The notes under the pieces are model-generated. The model did not search any database. It saw only the letters and a list, made by a program, of their open reading frames with translations, and was not told the DNA's origin. DNA of 64,000 nt from Piper betle (lineage: Eukaryota > Streptophyta > Magnoliopsida > Piperales > Piperaceae): NCBI GenBank assembly GCA_033002965.1, contig JAURVB010013889.1, positions 186,001 through 250,000 on the forward strand, written 5' to 3'. Of the stretch, positions 1 through 12,600 are shown in pieces (positions within the stretch are counted from its first letter, which is position 1; every line of letters begins with the position of its first letter). The translations under genes and the position numbers were made by a program.

Positions 1-2218
1 AAGCCGCGACGCCGCCCACGTCGATTCGCCGCCGTCCGGGCCGCTCCGCCGCCGCTGTGACCCCGACGACCACCCCTCGCCGTCGCCGACATTTCCCCCA
101 CCATCCCGACCGTCGTCGAGGCCGGCCGGAGCCCCAATCGGAGAACGCCGCCGCCGCCACCCACTTTCGACGCCGCCGCCGACGGCCATCGCCGCCTCGG
201 CTACTTTGTTTGACACCACCATCGGACCAAGCTCGTCGAGCTGGTGCCGATAGACCCCCTGATTGCCCCGTCCCAAATCATCGCCGGAAAACCGTCGGAA
301 TCCGCCGGAAAACCGCCGACACTCGCCGGAAAACCGCCGGAACTGCCGGAAAATTGGATTCGTGGGAAATTCGCCGGATCATCCGCCGAACGCACCCGGT
401 CCAATCTGATCGGACTTCGGACGCCGCTAGGTGCCGAATTCGAGTTTCGAGCCACGAAACGGAAACCCTAGCCGTCGCCGATTTTCGACGACGCGAGGTA
501 TAATTTATTTTAACTTAATTATTTGAAAGTATTGATTATTAGAATTTGCATGCTATGATTGATGAATTGTGCATTGTAATTACTTATATAAATGTGGATT
601 TGATTTAGAATAAAATATGAAATTTGTGGAATTGTGTGGTGTTAAAAATAGAAGTTATGAAACTAATTAGGGTTATTAAGTAATAATCATGATCTAATGC
701 AAACTAACCTAAGTAGACTTGCTAGAATTGATATAGGTTGATGTGTGTTGGTTGATGAGTGATTGTGTTGATTGTGTGTGCATGCTATAGGATGTGTGAT
801 TCATCATGCGGGCGTTAGTTTTTAGCTTGATTGTGTAGGTACGGTGTAGGAGCTCGCCGCCTAGGCGCGTGGACCCGTTTGGAGCTTCTACCAGGTCCGT
901 TTAGGACTCGTTCTCTGTTTTACGCTACTCTATTGAATATTTGATTTATCATGTGCAGGACGAGTTAAGTGGCGTTTTATCGGATCCCACTTAACTCGGG
1001 CCATTTAGCCAACAGTTTTATTTCGGATTAATAACCCTCGAGGATGAGATCCCTCGAGTTTGTTTTCGAACTTCAGATCCAGCTCACGATGCCTTCGGGC
1101 CTATTGTATAAATCCCAACCCAGGCCTATATATATATAGTTTTCGTGTTTTCGGTGAGAGATGGAATGAGGGTTACTTGCGGCCACGTCTTCAGATAGGG
1201 CGTGTGCCCGGAAGAGCGGGCTCTGGAGCTGGGGAGAACCCACTTCGTTCCCGAAGGATCCGGACAACTCCACCTTTGAGTTCCTCAAACCCGGAGAAGT
1301 GTGGAGGTTTACGGGTACTGCAATGCAGCGCATGTCTAGACTTGTGGTTTCAAAGGGTACTGAAGGCGACTGCCTGAGAGTGCTCGGCCTTTGTGCTCAA
1401 GGCCAGGAGTAATATGGAAGGTGCAGAGGGCGGTAAGGAATGAAATTTGATGCGAGAAGCGATAGAGAAATGGCCAAGGTATGAGAATGAGAAAGAAAGG
1501 GGGACGCTGTCGACTCGAGGGCGACGGCCCGACGGTGACGGCTCCCGTATGTGCCCTGATGAGAGTTCTTGAGGAAGTATATGGTTTTGATTCAACAGGA
1601 GAGTTTGCTCTCCTGTGCCAGATTGATATTAGTTATTTTCCGGGCCGGTAACACTCGTTACTGACGGTTTTTCTATATATATGTAGGTGAGGAATGCGAG
1701 CGATGAAAGCTGTCGGGACTGCGGAGGAGCAGCACGGAACCGCGCACACATGTACCTGCCGCGTGTAACGTATGTATAATGATGGTGTGTTCTTGTTATG
1801 CAAATGATAATTTTGATGTGTTTCCGTGAATGAATTATTTGTTATGAAACGAACTGATAAATATGACTGAGTAGGGAGCCTTGGAGTTCAGACTCGGCTC
1901 GGGTAAAAACGAATGAGATAATGATTTAATGTTATGTTAGATTGTTTTGTGTTATTGTGTTTTCATAAAATAGTATATATTTTCTTTTGGTTTTTCATTT
2001 GTCGTTTTGTCTTATTTTGCTTGTACATCATAGCATGCATGTAGGACTCCGTTAGAACCCAATCGTTCCCATTCATGCATTTCATATTTGCATCTCCATC
2101 TTGAGACGCCGAGAGTAGATCCTGGTCGGCTTAACCGAATCTAGTAGATTAGCGAACGGTTCGGTCGCCGGTGACATTTCCGGGTCGGTTCACGGGTGAA
2201 CCGAAACGGGGTGTTACA
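1..2218. mobile_element. LTR retrotransposon, right-hand LTR or solo LTR (left end outside window)
   Basis: A block with base composition unlike the AT-rich DNA after it ends in TGTTACA at 2212-2218, the usual CA-type terminus of plant LTRs. No tRNA primer-binding site follows, so this is a 3' LTR or solo LTR rather than a 5' LTR. The first 500 bases are GC-rich with repeated gccggaaaa units. No gag, protease, reverse transcriptase or integrase reading frame is visible. A perfect 12-bp inverted repeat lies at 961-972 and 987-998. The left end and target duplication are outside the window. Assignment to Ty3/Gypsy is inferred only from the long LTR and its terminus. Confidence 0.6.
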
Positions 2219-2799
2219 ATTATATTTTGCAATCATTATGTATTTTTATTTTATGTCCGAAGTGCAATATAATAAACTTTTAAAAATATTTCTAAAAATA
2301 TATCGGATTTTATCCAGATAGTAAGACTATTTTTAATAGCCTTACAATTTACTGATTTTAAAAATTTTATCTTTAAAATTTCTATCTATAACTTATAATT
2401 AGCTTAAAATAGTTATCTCATGTGAAAAATTTATACATCATATCTAATAATTTATCAAATTTTACCTCAATAAATATTAAATATATTATGTGAGACTAAT
2501 TTCAAAGATCCTACCGTGAATTATATATCACAAAAGTAAAATTTCATGTAAAGACTTATAGGCCAAATATTTCTAGGTTCTTTAGACCATTTGACGCCGA
2601 TTGGAGTGTGACATACGTAACGATTTGAAGGCCAGATAACCCCACAATTCTAATAGGAACTGGTCTATTTCAAATAATTCGGATTACTAATATTAAACAA
2701 ACTTTACGTAATCTAAATTTTAAAAATATTGACGTCGCACTTCATAATTTTTAGTAGCCTTGAAAAGTAGTCACCCTCACGTAGAATGTACATGCCAAC
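2219..2799. other. AT-rich intergenic DNA
   Basis: AT-rich sequence between the LTR end and the hAT-like element. I see no coding exon, RNA gene or clear repeat in it. Confidence 0.6.
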
Positions 2800-4494
2800 T
2801 AGGGGTGGGCGCAGATGTCCAAATTAGTCCGTCCGTCCGAAATCCGAAGCATGTCCGATCGAATTTGACCGACCGAATTCAACCGAATTAAAACAAACCA
2901 AACATGGATATTTCTTTAACTGACCGAATGACCGACCGAATGTCCGATATTTTACATCAATAATATAATATTTTCAACATTTGTAAGGCTAATATTATAG
3001 TTTATAAAAATTTTAAAATGTCATATACAGTAAATTAATTAAGTTCATACATAAAATTGATATTTAATATCTTAAATAACAAAAAATGACATAAATAGGA
3101 TAAAAGTCACTCTTATTATAAGCCAAAAATACTTGAGAGTTAAGACCCAACAATCTCCTGTGTGAAATGACATAAAAAGATGACAAGTAAAGCCAATGAT
3201 GCAACATTCAAAATTTCAATTATATCGTCAATAGTATATGATGTTTGTTCTACAAGAAAGCATCTGTTCTCATGCAGATGTGAGTGAACAGTTAATCAGG
3301 TGCGCTGGTTTCATTCGTTAATAAGCACCAACGTCTCAGGTAACGAAACATTTCGAAGAAAAAGCAGATTTGAAAACTACAACTTTAAACAAGCTAAAGT
3401 TTGGTATAGAAAAGAATAAGGCAGATTTTATAAATTAATCTTAACAACAGTTTGCACCATCCAGAGATTCTCCTTCTTTAGTAATCGAATTTTTGTTATC
3501 TTTTCCATCTCCACTTTGTTTATTTACATTTAGTAATGAACTTGCATGATCCATCTGTGAAAAAAAAATCAAATTATAATTATAAAATGTCATAACTAGT
3601 GTAAATCAATTCTATTTATAAAAGTGGTATCAACAAATATTATTAATTGATACTTTGACAGTACCTATTCTTACCAAGATGCAAACTTCCTTCACCAAAC
3701 AATTGCACAAATTTTTATAGCTCAATCAATGCACAATTTCGTTAGTGTAAAATTTTTTTACATTATCATCCAAGTATAAATAATCTAACCTTATAAAATA
3801 ATAAGAATTAATCCTAGATATAAAATAAACTAAACTTAGGAAAAATCAAGAAATATACACACGGTGGCAACAGGCGATGGTTCGGTGGAGGCAAGCGGCG
3901 TCACGGCGGCAGTCCGGCGGCGGAGGCAGGGCAGACGTGGCAGGCAGCGGCGGATGTTTACACAGCGTGCAGAGGTTGGCGATCCGGCTGAGGCAGGCGG
4001 TGGCGGAGGCTGGAGCAGCGGAGCGGAGCGGTGGACGCAGGGCGGCCGAGGCAGGCGACGATGGATTTTCACACGGTGCGCTGAGGGTGGCGGAGACACA
4101 AGCAGAGGGTGACAGTCCGGCGAAGGCAGGTGGTGCAAGCAGGGAGCGGAGGCGGGCGACAGCGGACAAGGTGTACAAGAGGTGGCGGAGCCCGTGCAGT
4201 CGTAGACGGTGGCGGTTCGGCGGAGGCAAGGGGAGGGTGGGTGAGGGCGGCGGCAAGAGCCTGCGGCGGAGGGTGGCGGCAGGACACTACGAAAAAGGCA
4301 ACGACGGTGGTATGAAAAGTATTTCAGTGTTAGGATTTGGAAGTTAGGTTTGATTTCGGACCGTCCACGGATGTTGTTCGGGCCCGACGGACAACTCAGA
4401 CATTAGCTCAATTAGACAAATTTTACCCGATAAAATTTTGAATAAACGCAGATAATAATTTATCTGACATGCGTCTAATCAATGCCCACCTCTA
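2800..4494. mobile_element. Non-autonomous hAT-like DNA transposon
   Basis: The left end TAGGGGTGGGC (2800-2810) and right end GCCCACCTCTA (4484-4494) form an 11-bp terminal inverted repeat with one mismatch, of the T/CAGGGGTGGGC type common in plant hAT elements. The flanking octamers ATGCCAAC (2792-2799) and TTGCTAAC (4495-4502) match at 6 of 8 bases, fitting the 8-bp target duplication of hAT after decay. Subterminal CCGACCGAAT repeats lie near 2870-2950. There is no transposase frame. The centre (about 3870-4300) is a GC-rich, degenerate repetitive block open in several frames. The length of about 1.7 kb fits a non-autonomous derivative. Confidence 0.72.
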
Positions 4495-5530
4495 TTGCTA
4501 ACCACTCTCGTTATAATACTAATTATAATATAATAATAATGTCTACATCTAATTTCTCGTGAGGGGCATGCATGTTAACCGTCACTTTCATATTATAATA
4601 AAGCCATCTCTATTAGTAGCCGAGGACTCCAACCACTGCAATACAAGCTTCATAAACCACATCAAGACAGACAGACGACGTCATGTCAAGATCAAATCAA
4701 GCTGGCCAATTCTCAGAATATCATTATTATTAATTAATGCATGTATTAAATATAAATGAACATTTAGTTCACGTACACCCTGACCTGTACAAGTGTTTAC
4801 GTTTGTACGTTAGGAAAGCCAAATAAATAATGACTTTTATAAGCTTCGTATTTTCTTTATATTATTCTCTCCATCTCCTTAATTATATGTTACGAAACTT
4901 ATACAAATTTTAAAAGTTTTGAAACCTAGAAAAATATGTAGCTTTAACGTATATAAAATTTAGATATATTTTTTTAAAGAAAAAATTACGAAGGATAAGT
5001 GCTTGTTTTCAAAATTCATAAATTCGAACTTACATTTATAATAATTTGGGCAAACACAAAATCATATGTATACGGGTTCAAATATTTAAATTTAGTTCAA
5101 ATACATATTCAAATAAAGACATAAAAATGTTAACATCTAATCCGAATAATTTAAGAATGAGCTAGTCAAGTTAGGGCAGTGGGCAATTATTCGGCGCATC
5201 AAACGGGTCAAAAGACGGATAACCCGTTTAAATACCCGACCCAGACCCGGTTATGATACCCTCCTTCGTCTTCGCCACCTCGCCTCCCTTCAAGTCAAAA
5301 CGAAGACGAGAAAGAAGAAAAGCCGACGACAAAGTTCAGATTTTTGCATCAGAAAAATCGTCGACTCCCACTCCTTTTCCCGCCATTCCATCCCACCTGC
5401 AACAATCGCATCTTCCTCTGCGGTTCCATCGTTGGTTTTCTCGCCTTCTGTCGTGCTGTCTGTCGTTTTTTCTCGGTTTTTCTGTTCTGTCTCTGTGGGA
5501 GGTGTTGCAGCTGTTTTCTGGCTTAAAAAT
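4495..5530. other. Intergenic DNA and ALIS promoter/5' UTR
   Basis: AT-rich intergenic DNA leads into the ALIS gene. An 8-bp perfect inverted repeat AAACGGGT/ACCCGTTT lies at 5201-5208 and 5222-5229, followed by repeated acccgaccc-like sequence. The ATG-proximal 280 bases are pyrimidine-rich and probably the 5' UTR. No coding exon is seen. Confidence 0.45.
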
Positions 5531-8500
5531 ATGAATACAGAGGCCGCCTCTACGTCTGGAGTGGACGGATCGGGTGATGCGCCGACGCCCAGAGCAAATT
5601 CGAGGCGGCCCAAGTGTAATTCCTTGTCAAAATCTAGTCTTGTTAGCTCCTTACGTTTTTTGTACGATTGGAGATTGGTTGTTGCTTGCTATCGAGCTCA
5701 GACTTGTTTTTTTGGTTAGATTTTGTTTGAGTATCAATTGGGCTTAACTTCGGTGTGCTTTCGTGTTGTGAGTAAGTTCTTGTTTCATGTAATCTTATAA
5801 GTGGCAGTTCTTTGTGTAGCCTTATTCCTTCTTTTCAGTTACCGGATTCAACATTTTTTTGTTACTTGCTTCGAAGCTCAAACTTGTTCTTTTGTTAGAT
5901 TTGGTTTGAGTATCACCTGGCCTTCTTGGATTTTTTGTTTTGGGGGGGGGCGGGGTGGTGTTCTTTCTTGTTAGATTTTGTTTGGTATCAGCTGGGCTAC
6001 TTCAGGTTAATTTGTTCTTTTTTTTGTTTATATATATGGATAAGTTTTAGTGTGAGATTGATATTGGTGATAATTTCCTGGTTTTCTCGGAGGGAGTTAA
6101 TTAATATTTATTATGCGGACATAGCTGATAAGTTCATTTTCCCTGCTCAGATTCGAGGTTTACTCAGCAAGAGCTTCCAGCTTGCAAACCGATTCTTACA
6201 CCTAAATGGGTATACTTGCATAAATTTAGTTGTTATTTTCGATTAGAGTGGATAAATATTTATTAATAGCGGAGATATTTATGTAAAATCTATGGTGCTA
6301 TATGATAGCTGATATGATATTTTTCAGGTTATATCAGCTTTCACTCTTATTAGTGTTATATTTATCCCCATTGGCGTGGCTGCGCTTCTTGCTTCTAGAG
6401 ATGTATGTTTATTTCCATTTAGATTTCACAAATTTGAATTACCTATTTTAGAACTTAGCTTCATCTGATATTTCATCATTTCAAAGGTTGTGGAGATTGT
6501 TGATCGATATGAGACAGAGTGCATACCTGAGGCTTCTAGAGATGATAAGCTTCATAAGCTTGCCTACATTCAGGACCCATCAACTAATAAAACTTGTACC
6601 AGGATAATAAGAGTAATATTCTTGTATTGACCTCTATCTTTCATCATGTAATTATGGATATACAACTGGAGAGTTTGTTACGTATATACATTCTATGGAT
6701 GCTAATTTTTGCAGGTGCCAAAGCATATGGATCAACCAATTCATATTTACTATCAACTTGACAACTTTTACCAGAACCATCGAAGGTTGTTTACCTTTGG
6801 CGTTTTATTTGAGTTTGGGTCGGTTTATATTAGGCATTTTATTTGAATTTGAATAGCTTATTAGTTTTTAAACGAAATATGGATAAAATGTGTATGCTTT
6901 TTTATGTAAATTGCTTTCAATTACATCTCCATGCATAGATTATAAACATCTTGCATAATCAGCACCATCACTTTTTTGGTGATTGTGCATAGCAAAATAA
7001 AAATTATATGATTACGATTAAGCTCTTTTGATATATTGCCATAATGACATTCTATTCTGCTATCCATGCTCAGTGTAAGTGATTGTGCATAGCAAAATAA
7101 AAGTTGTATGACTATGATTAAGCTCTTACGATAGATTGCCATAATGACATTCTATTCTGTTCTCCATGCTCAGTTTAAGTGCGAGTTTTACTTGGTTTCG
7201 TTCTCAACTTAATCATAGGTGATATCCACTGGCTTCTTCTGGGCATAAACTTCTTCGTCTTTTCTCTGATCAAAGTAACATCTAGCTCAAAGTGAATATT
7301 AAATTTGTTTCAAAGTTCACGTGGAATTATATGTGAGCATAAGTAGCCATCCTTAATTGAGATGTAGCTTGAGGATTGCCACTGTATTATAGAATTATTT
7401 ATAAAGAAAGATTTAGCCACACGTTGCTCAATAGGTTTAGTTCGGTGGTGTTAATGAAAAGCTTTGACATTGAGACAAGTTAGATTGGGACTGGAAGGAC
7501 TCTTTATTGCGAAGAATCCCATTGAAGGTAACAATTAAGAGTTCTTGGTCCCTTTCTAATGGAGGAAAAAATATTAGGCTTTCCTGTCCTCGACACATAC
7601 TTTTTGGTCCCTTTGTTGTTTCCTGTAATACATAAATGTGCATTGCTATTGCGTACAAAAAGTGAAAAATATTGTCCTTGGTTTCAGGTACGTCAAGAGC
7701 AGGAATGACCAACAGCTGAAAAATCGAGGAGATGCAAATTCCACCGATGGTTGTGATCCTGAGGATACTACTCCTGATGGATCCCCAATAGTTCCATGTG
7801 GACTTATAGCTTGGAGTTTGTTTAATGACACATACAGCTTCAAACGCAACAGCCAGAACTTGGACGTGAACAAGAATGGCATTTCTTGGAAAAGCGATAG
7901 AGACAATAAATTTGGGGACGATGTCTTCCCCAGGAACTTCCAAAATAGAACGCTCATTGGTGGCAAAGCTCTTGCTCCTAATGTGTCGGTGAGCTATTTA
8001 TTGCTTAAGTTCTCTCTTTCCTGTTGAAACTTGAATATTTCATGATCAGTCTTAGTGTTTACCTGTTCAAGTATGTGCATAGCTTGTGTGAAAAATATCA
8101 ATGCATTTATCTGTAGGACCTTTTTTACAGTAGAAATTCTTCTTTACATTTTGGTTTTCTGAAGCTACACAGTACATTATTATTTGGCACAGTTAAGCAA
8201 ACAAGAAGATCTGATTGTCTGGATGAGAACAGCAGCTTTGCCAACTTTCAGGAAATTGTATGGGAAAATAGAAGTGGATTTGGAGGAAAATGATGTTTTA
8301 GAGGTAACTTTAGAGAACAACTACAATACATACACTTTTGGAGGTAAGAAAAAGCTTGTGCTATCCACCACTGGCTGGTTGGGAGGGAAAAATGACTTTC
8401 TTGGAATTGCATACATTACTGTTGGAGCGTTGTGTTTCTTATTGGCAGTGATTTTCACCATCATATACCTCGTCAAGCCAAGGTTAGCAAGTTGATTCAC

Positions 8501-8637
8501 GATTTTATTTGAAAAGAACAACCAAGACCTTCACAATCTTCACATTTTCTGCTTGTTTACATTATTCAAACATTACTTGCAGGCGGCTTGGCGATCCAAC
8601 CTATTTGTCATGGAACAGAAATCCTGGAGGCCACTGA
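5531..8637 (+). CDS. ALIS: ALA-interacting subunit (CDC50/LEM3 family), P4-ATPase beta subunit
   Basis: Eight exons (5531-5615, 6151-6209, 6328-6402, 6487-6612, 6715-6785, 7688-7988, 8193-8482, 8583-8637) with GT-AG borders sum to 1062 nt, giving 353 residues, close to plant ALIS proteins. The product opens with a Ser/Thr/Gly-rich tail. RPKYSRFTQQELPACKP follows, then a membrane segment (VISAFTLISVIFIPIGVA). Next is a large luminal domain with NHRRYVKSRNDQQL, IVPCGLIAWSLFNDTY and DLIVWMRTAALPTFRKLYG. A second membrane segment and the tail VKPRRLGDPTYLSWNRNPGG end it. In the family, this subunit binds P4-ATPase lipid flippases, allows their exit from the ER and supports phospholipid flipping. 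The start is the first ATG of exon 1. No lesions were found. Intron 5 holds a 100-bp tandem duplication. Confidence 0.93.
6981..7180. repeat. Tandem duplication, 2 x 100 bp, in ALIS intron 5
   Basis: The segment starting gattgtgcatagcaaaataaa at 6981 repeats at 7081, exactly 100 bases later, with a few substitutions. It lies wholly within the intron 6786-7687. Confidence 0.85.
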
Positions 8638-9639
8638 TAAATGTTTGGTTATATGGAAAGTGGAAACTGAAAAGTTCTATGTTGTAAAACTTTGAAGTGA
8701 ATGTATGTATATTAGCTCTATGGTTTGATGAACACGATTAAAATCATCTCTTGTAGAATTTTATTACAAAAGAAGTAAATGAATGCCTACTTGTTTTTCT
8801 GAGGCATGTGAAGAAAACTTTCAGTCTAAGAGATGGCTAACTTGCGCATCAGGTGGGTTTGGTGGTCCATCACAACAGTAAATCTGTACGTCTTGAAAAA
8901 CGATGTACTGTGGAAGAACATGAAGGTGGGGATTGAATCTGAAATTTTCTTAGAGACCATCTCCATGAATATGGATATCGCGATCTTCTTTTTTCTTATA
9001 GTTGTCAATAATTGAATACAATTCTGAGTACAAGCAATAGTTCAATGCAAATTTGGATCAAATTTCAAGGATTGAGGACAGCCAAGAAATTATCTCAAGA
9101 ATCAGAGATAGTTCACCAAACCTGGGGTAGGTTGTTACTACTAGCTCCACCAATATTGAAAGCAAGTTCCACGAGTGCAGCATGACTGCATGAGATAAGG
9201 TGAAAGTGACAACAACGATCTTCTCACCTGCACAAGATCATATGGAAATGGTCGCTGCAATCACAGGAAGGTTGAGAAACTAAAGCAAAACTCATATTTG
9301 AATTTGGGAAGAAATTCAATATACTAAAAATGAATAAATTTTTTTATTCTAATAGGCTTTTTTTAATCTTGGAAGACGCTTTTCATTAGCCAAGCACTTG
9401 AAAAATCACAAATATCTCCGTTGTGATTTGCATTTCCTCATATATGGACAAAGTTGATGTAGAAAGTATTCCAGATGACAGATGCAAAAAAGATGATGCC
9501 AAAGAATTAGGGAAGGTAATTTCTAACTTTGAGAATGATTGAGAGCAATTAGTTTGAATCTTAATAAAGGTTCTAATCAACCGGCAGTTCTTCAAGGGTA
9601 ACTTGAAGAACACATGCATTAAAAGCACACTGCTCCTGC
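8638..9639. other. Convergent intergenic region
   Basis: Holds the 3' UTR of ALIS (to about 8770) and the DNA beyond the 3' end of the minus-strand methyltransferase relic. No coding exon or structured element was recognised. Confidence 0.5.
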
Positions 9640-12600
9640 TTATAGGACTCTAAGTAAGAAGTTGCAAAGGTATTTGCCTTCTGGATAGGATGGATCAATA
9701 GGATGGTTGCAACCTGCTCCGGCCTCACGAAAGACTGTTATGGTTCTCCCTGAAGCTGAAGCAGCACCCTAATAACAACTTATAAAATTTTTCATGCTAG
9801 TTTGCACGCGAGAATGGAGATGCTTAGTACTGTGCATATTGAGGCTTAACAAGGTATGACAAGAAATTAATATCATTTTTCTTCACTTGCCTGAAGAATT
9901 TTAAGAAATGTTCCACTCTGGGTCATGGCACCGGAACATGAACATGTCATTAGAAGCCCACCTTCTTTTGTGACTTTCATAGCCAAGGAATTCAAGTCAC
10001 GGTACATACCAGAAGCATTTTGTAGAACCTAAACGTAATTTAGCCAGGTCAAAATCATAAAGAGTAAGACATCTTATCTTAAAACAAAACTCAGGAAACA
10101 AGTTTATGATGAACAAGCAAGCCACTTAATATTGACCAATCATTTGACTCGGACTTAGTTGGGCAATTAATCCAAGTGACAGCTCTTTTACACTGCAACC
10201 AAAATTTAGAGTAATATATAATTATGTTTTCTACCAAGATAACATCAACATTGGCCTGATTCATGTTTATGTAATGAGAAATAATTTAGTTGCAGCTTTT
10301 TGCAAGTCAAGTATGATGCCCACTCGGAGAATCAGATTTTAATTCCACACAGCTTTTTCTGCTTAAAACTACATGAATCACTTCAATGATGATTGGAGGT
10401 GCAAATGCAGCTACCAGAATCGGGAAGAAAATGGCAGAAATTATGACTCTTTAACATTGACAAAACACGTTTTGTTATTGGTTCAAGAATGTAACTTTCT
10501 TCTAGATGCTAGCTTTGGAGGATCCAATATGACCAAATCCCAACTTTGACCACAGTTCATAGCATTTTTCAAAAACGCAGTTGCATCTTCTTTTAGGAAA
10601 GAAATGCTATCAGCATCAAATTTGTTGAGAGCAATATTTTCTTTAGCGAGCTCCACAGCAGGCAATGAGGAGTCAATCACCAAAAGGAGAAAATTCAAAT
10701 TTCATTCTACACAGTAAAAGAAACATTTTTCTTCTTCTTAAAGCATGAATAGATCATAAAGAATTTTCAACATGTACAAGAAGCTTGCAGATCAAAAATA
10801 TTTACTCTCGCAAGAATTGCTTTACCCAGGACATTTAATGCACTGCCATATGCTGCATTTAGAGCAAAGCCCTACTGTAGCAGAAAATATCAAGAACACT
10901 CTGACCTTGGATATTATTGAGGATATGAAACGCCTGTTTTCTCGCTGATCAGCATAAAATCCTGTTTTCTGCCCCTCCAATGACAGAGTATAAAAGACCC
11001 ATTCTCTAGGACCTGCCATGCACAAAGCTGCTCAGAAAGGTCTGTACTGCAATAGTAATATATCAATATCATCAAAGTACTCTATAACAATGGGGTAAAC
11101 CATTTCATTACAACTAAGTGGTCCCTGTTATTAATGAAGAACAAGAATCATTTTTACAGAAGAAGAGATTAAGACCTGGCTAACAACAATAGCTGCAATA
11201 TTCACCTCATAGTTACACGATGAACTTGATATACAGATGCCAAAAAGATAGAGATACTTTAAATAAAAAATTAGTTTAAAGAAAATACCTTCACCTTTCC
11301 TGAAGAGAAAAAGGTTTTGCAGTCAGTTAATTCAGAGACATTCACACCTTCGTTGAGGATATCAACCAACTGTCGCCATTTTATATGATTTATTCCAGTA
11401 ACCTTATTGATGTAAAACTTTATTTCTGGCCTGTATTTCTCAACCCAAGCCGCAGAAGAAGCTACTACAGCTATGTCCCCAAAAATCTCAACAATTAATC
11501 CAGACAACCTGCATAACATAAAGCAAAAAAGGTTACAGGAAACCAGTAGCCTTATATCCAAAACAAAGCCGCAGGTTTCATGGAAATAGCCATAATGGCC
11601 ATGTTATTTATGTTTTCACGGCATCTCTGCTACCAAATAAAGTGCTATCAATTTGGGATATCTCAGAAAATCAGGCAATTTAATTAGGATGCTTACCCAT
11701 CTCCTTCACTGTTGACAAGTTGGTATGCATTGGTATCATTTGATGGAAGTCTCAGACATTTTCTTAATTGTATGGCTTCATTTATTCTCCTATCCAATAA
11801 TTTTTCCATGTTCAATGTATAAGAGGGGTCTCTATAAGGAGATAAACTATGTTAGGAATGCCCATAACAGTATTGATGATTTATTATATAATATAAGACT
11901 ACCACGACAGTGTGCAGTAAATGCCTAGTTGCCTCATCATCGACTTGCATGAGCCGAACACTAAACATAGAGATGGCATTATATACACCCCATCCAATCA
12001 GTTTTTCTGCACCGTCTGCCACAACCACAATATCGCCAGTTTTAGGAGGAGGTCTACCAATCATTCTGTCAACTGCACCACTATAAACCATAGGACTTCC
12101 ATTACGAAAGAGAGGAACTTTCCCTTTCTTCAACACAACTTTTGCAACACCTGTGATTTACAGGAAGAAGCATGTATTAGCAGGAAGCAGTCACCTCGAT
12201 TCCAAAGTTTTTCAACAAATGACACAAATGAGCTGTGTTCACAAAAAAACCATTTCATTCGTCCATCAGAAAATTACATCACATGTCCTTGGTGTTCCCA
12301 TTAGCTTATTCCTAGATGACTATGAAGAACTTCATATCAATCAACACCAAATGCCTTTCCAAAAGTTTGACATCCAAAACTCAAATACAGCCATCCAGAC
12401 ATATAACATTTGGCAGGCGTTTGTGACTGTTGGATGTAATTTTTCAGATACCCATCACCAAATCAACGCAGATGAATGTTAGATGTAGTTATGAGACACG
12501 TCTACTATTTGAGATCATTAAACCGAATTTCACATGATTGTTGGATGTGATTATTAGATTGATTCGATTTTTTAGAGCATTGAATTAAACCTATACATGA

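Noticed and set aside
57..503. 148-codon plus-strand frame at the left edge
   Set aside because: Arg/Pro-rich, from a GC-rich repeat inside the LTR. It resembles no retrotransposon protein.
3836..4347. Several 70-156 codon open frames on both strands in the GC-rich block
   Set aside because: They are low-complexity Ala/Pro/Arg or Gly/Arg frames that overlap one another inside the hAT-like element, with no domain or splice logic.
8826..9015. Overlapping 60-codon frames on both strands after ALIS
   Set aside because: Short, mutually antisense and without conserved motifs; consistent with AT-rich chance frames.
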